A stretch of DNA of 64,000 nt, taken from assembly GCA_041545745.1 (NCBI GenBank), contig CP168152.1, forward strand, positions 1,610,001-1,674,000, written 5' to 3'. Under the pieces are notes generated by a model, which was not told where the DNA came from, made no database searches, and saw only the letters and a program-made list of their open reading frames with translations. Below are positions 62,945 to 64,000 of the stretch, piece by piece (the first letter of the stretch is position 1; each line of letters begins with the position of its first letter). This stretch comes from Stenotrophomonas indicatrix. GTDB lineage: Bacteria; Pseudomonadota; Gammaproteobacteria; Xanthomonadales; Xanthomonadaceae. Position numbers and translations under genes: made by a program.

Positions 62945-64000
62945 TCAATTGCGCTGGAACAACGCCTGCACATCCCTGCGGAACGCCGCCTGGCTGTCCG
63001 CCCGGCTATAGAACATGTGCCCACCCGGATAGCTGCGCACCTGCACACGGTCCGGGTTGCTGCCCATCGCCGGCATCTGGTCCACCGTCAGGACCGAGCC
63101 CATGAACGGGCACGACAGGTCATTCCAGCCGTGCACGATCAGCACCTGCAGGTGCGGATCGATCGCAACGGCCTGGCGCAGCTGGGTCACTGCACCTTCG
63201 CGCAGGTCACCATTGCGATCCCACAGACGGTTCACGTCGTAGTTCAGCGCCTGATAGCGCGCATCCACCTTCCAGCCGACCTCGCGGGTGACAAAGTCGA
63301 CCATCGCGGTGGTGGTCGGCGCGATGATGCTGTCCAGCAGCGGATCGTTGGCGCGCTGCTCCGGATCGTTCGGGAACGGATCGAACGCAGTGACGTTGGA
63401 ATCGTAGCGGCTGCCCAGCGTGCCCTTGTCGCGGAACACCTCGCGCAGGTAGGCCTGTGTCTCCAGGCGGCCACCGGCGCGGCGCACGAACTGCGGGTCC
63501 AGGCCGGTCAACTCAGCCACCCGGCGCAGCATCACCTCTGTCGCCTGTGGATCGCTGCGGCCCTTCATCAGTGCGGTTGCGTAGTCGCCGCGGGTGTACT
63601 CGACCACCTCGCGCATCGCCGCGTCGGTCAGTTTGCCCTGGCGCTCCAGGTGCGCGGCAGCGATCGAGGGCAGGGTCTGCATCCATGCCATCGGCGAAAC
63701 ATCAGCGTTGTCTTCCAGCGTCGGGCTCAGGTAAGGCGACACCAGCACCAGGCCGTTCATCGCCACGCCCAGACGGGTCTGCAGGAAGTGGGTGATGCGC
63801 GGGCCGCGATAGCCGCCATAGCTCTCGCCGGTCAGGTACTTGCGCGCGCCCATGCGCTGGTTGCGCAGCAGCCAGTCGTAGATCGAGCGCGACAGGTACT
63901 CGATGTCGGCGCTGGGGTTGTACAGCTGCTTCTTCGCTTCGTCATCGCCGATGCGTGCGCGGCTGAAGCCGGTGCCGACCGGGTCGATGAACACCAGGTC
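62945..64000 (-). CDS. Serine carboxypeptidase-like protein (family S10), N-terminus outside window
   Basis: About 350 residues of the C-terminal part are seen; the gene runs off the right edge. FIDPVGTGFSRA and the nucleophile motif GESYGGYRGP are family S10 signatures. The acid is in VHGWNDLSCPF and the His in YPGGHMFYSRAD, so the catalytic triad is complete. Probably periplasmic. A GC hairpin (GCCGGGCC..GGCCCGGC) lies at about 62916-62935 beyond its stop, followed by the IS. Confidence 0.9.
   Translation of the reverse strand, partial: DLVFIDPVGTGFSRARIGDDEAKKQLYNPSADIEYLSRSIYDWLLRNQRMGARKYLTGESYGGYRGPRITHFLQTRLGVAMNGLVLVSPYLSPTLEDNADVSPMAWMQTLPSIAAAHLERQGKLTDAAMREVVEYTRGDYATALMKGRSDPQATEVMLRRVAELTGLDPQFVRRAGGRLETQAYLREVFRDKGTLGSRYDSNVTAFDPFPNDPEQRANDPLLDSIIAPTTTAMVDFVTREVGWKVDARYQALNYDVNRLWDRNGDLREGAVTQLRQAVAIDPHLQVLIVHGWNDLSCPFMGSVLTVDQMPAMGSNPDRVQVRSYPGGHMFYSRADSQAAFRRDVQALFQRN

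Overview
The window looks like chromosome of a Stenotrophomonas species, most likely of the S. maltophilia complex. The reasons are high-GC coding sequence, xanthomonad-type gene order, and many copies of the GTAG-headed palindromes (SMAG repeats) characteristic of S. maltophilia. No rRNA operon or CRISPR array is seen. Nine tRNA genes are present: Asn, two Val, four identical Gly(GCC), Cys and Leu(UAA). All gene names rest on reading the sequence, not on database searches.

Layout. 0-6.2 kb holds the end of a type IV pilus minor-pilin operon (pilW-pilX-pilY1-pilE), tRNA-Asn and an opposing fimT-like pseudopilin. 6.3-8.8 kb holds uvrB and two tRNA-Val genes. 8.8-10.9 kb holds small secreted or membrane proteins, including a three-gene unit of a membrane-anchored thioredoxin-fold protein and two tandem-duplicated cysteine-rich secreted peptides. 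11-13.9 kb has a MipA/OmpV outer-membrane protein divergent from a two-component system. 14-25.5 kb is a long, tightly packed plus-strand block: comEC, exbB, exbD, msbA, lpxK, kdsB, a low-molecular-weight phosphatase, a thioredoxin-like/NHL protein, uvrC and pgsA. It joins DNA uptake, lipid A/Kdo supply and export, excision repair and phospholipid synthesis.

25.6-33 kb carries four tRNA-Gly genes, a FAD oxidoreductase and a DevBCA/MacAB-like export operon with its own outer-membrane channel. A 1.8-kb prophage remnant sits in tRNA-Cys (33.0-34.8 kb), bounded by a 62-bp direct repeat. 35-41.5 kb is accessory: DUF998 protein, flavin reductase with divergent ArsR-type regulator, hydrolase, P-loop kinase, AraC regulator, crcB under a fluoride riboswitch, and an isolated cI/cro-like pair. 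42-45.5 kb is a low-oxygen cluster (short CcoG-like ferredoxin, truncated haemoglobin, hemN) with two FNR/Anr boxes. 45.6-46.8 kb is a decayed islet at tRNA-Leu with an integrase stub.

46.9-57.1 kb is mixed metabolism: TraB/GumN protein, BLUF photoreceptor, nucleotide-sugar dehydrogenase, FMN glutamate-synthase-like protein, GNAT, HI0933 flavoprotein, FKBP lipoprotein, TrhO-like tRNA hydroxylase, luciferase-like oxidoreductase and PNPOx-like protein, separated by SMAG repeats including a 37-bp tandem array. 57.1-61.1 kb has ExoD and a CorC/CNNM protein opposite a DUF47-Pit phosphate transport pair. 61.4-62.8 kb is an intact-looking IS3-family element. The window ends inside a minus-strand S10 carboxypeptidase gene.
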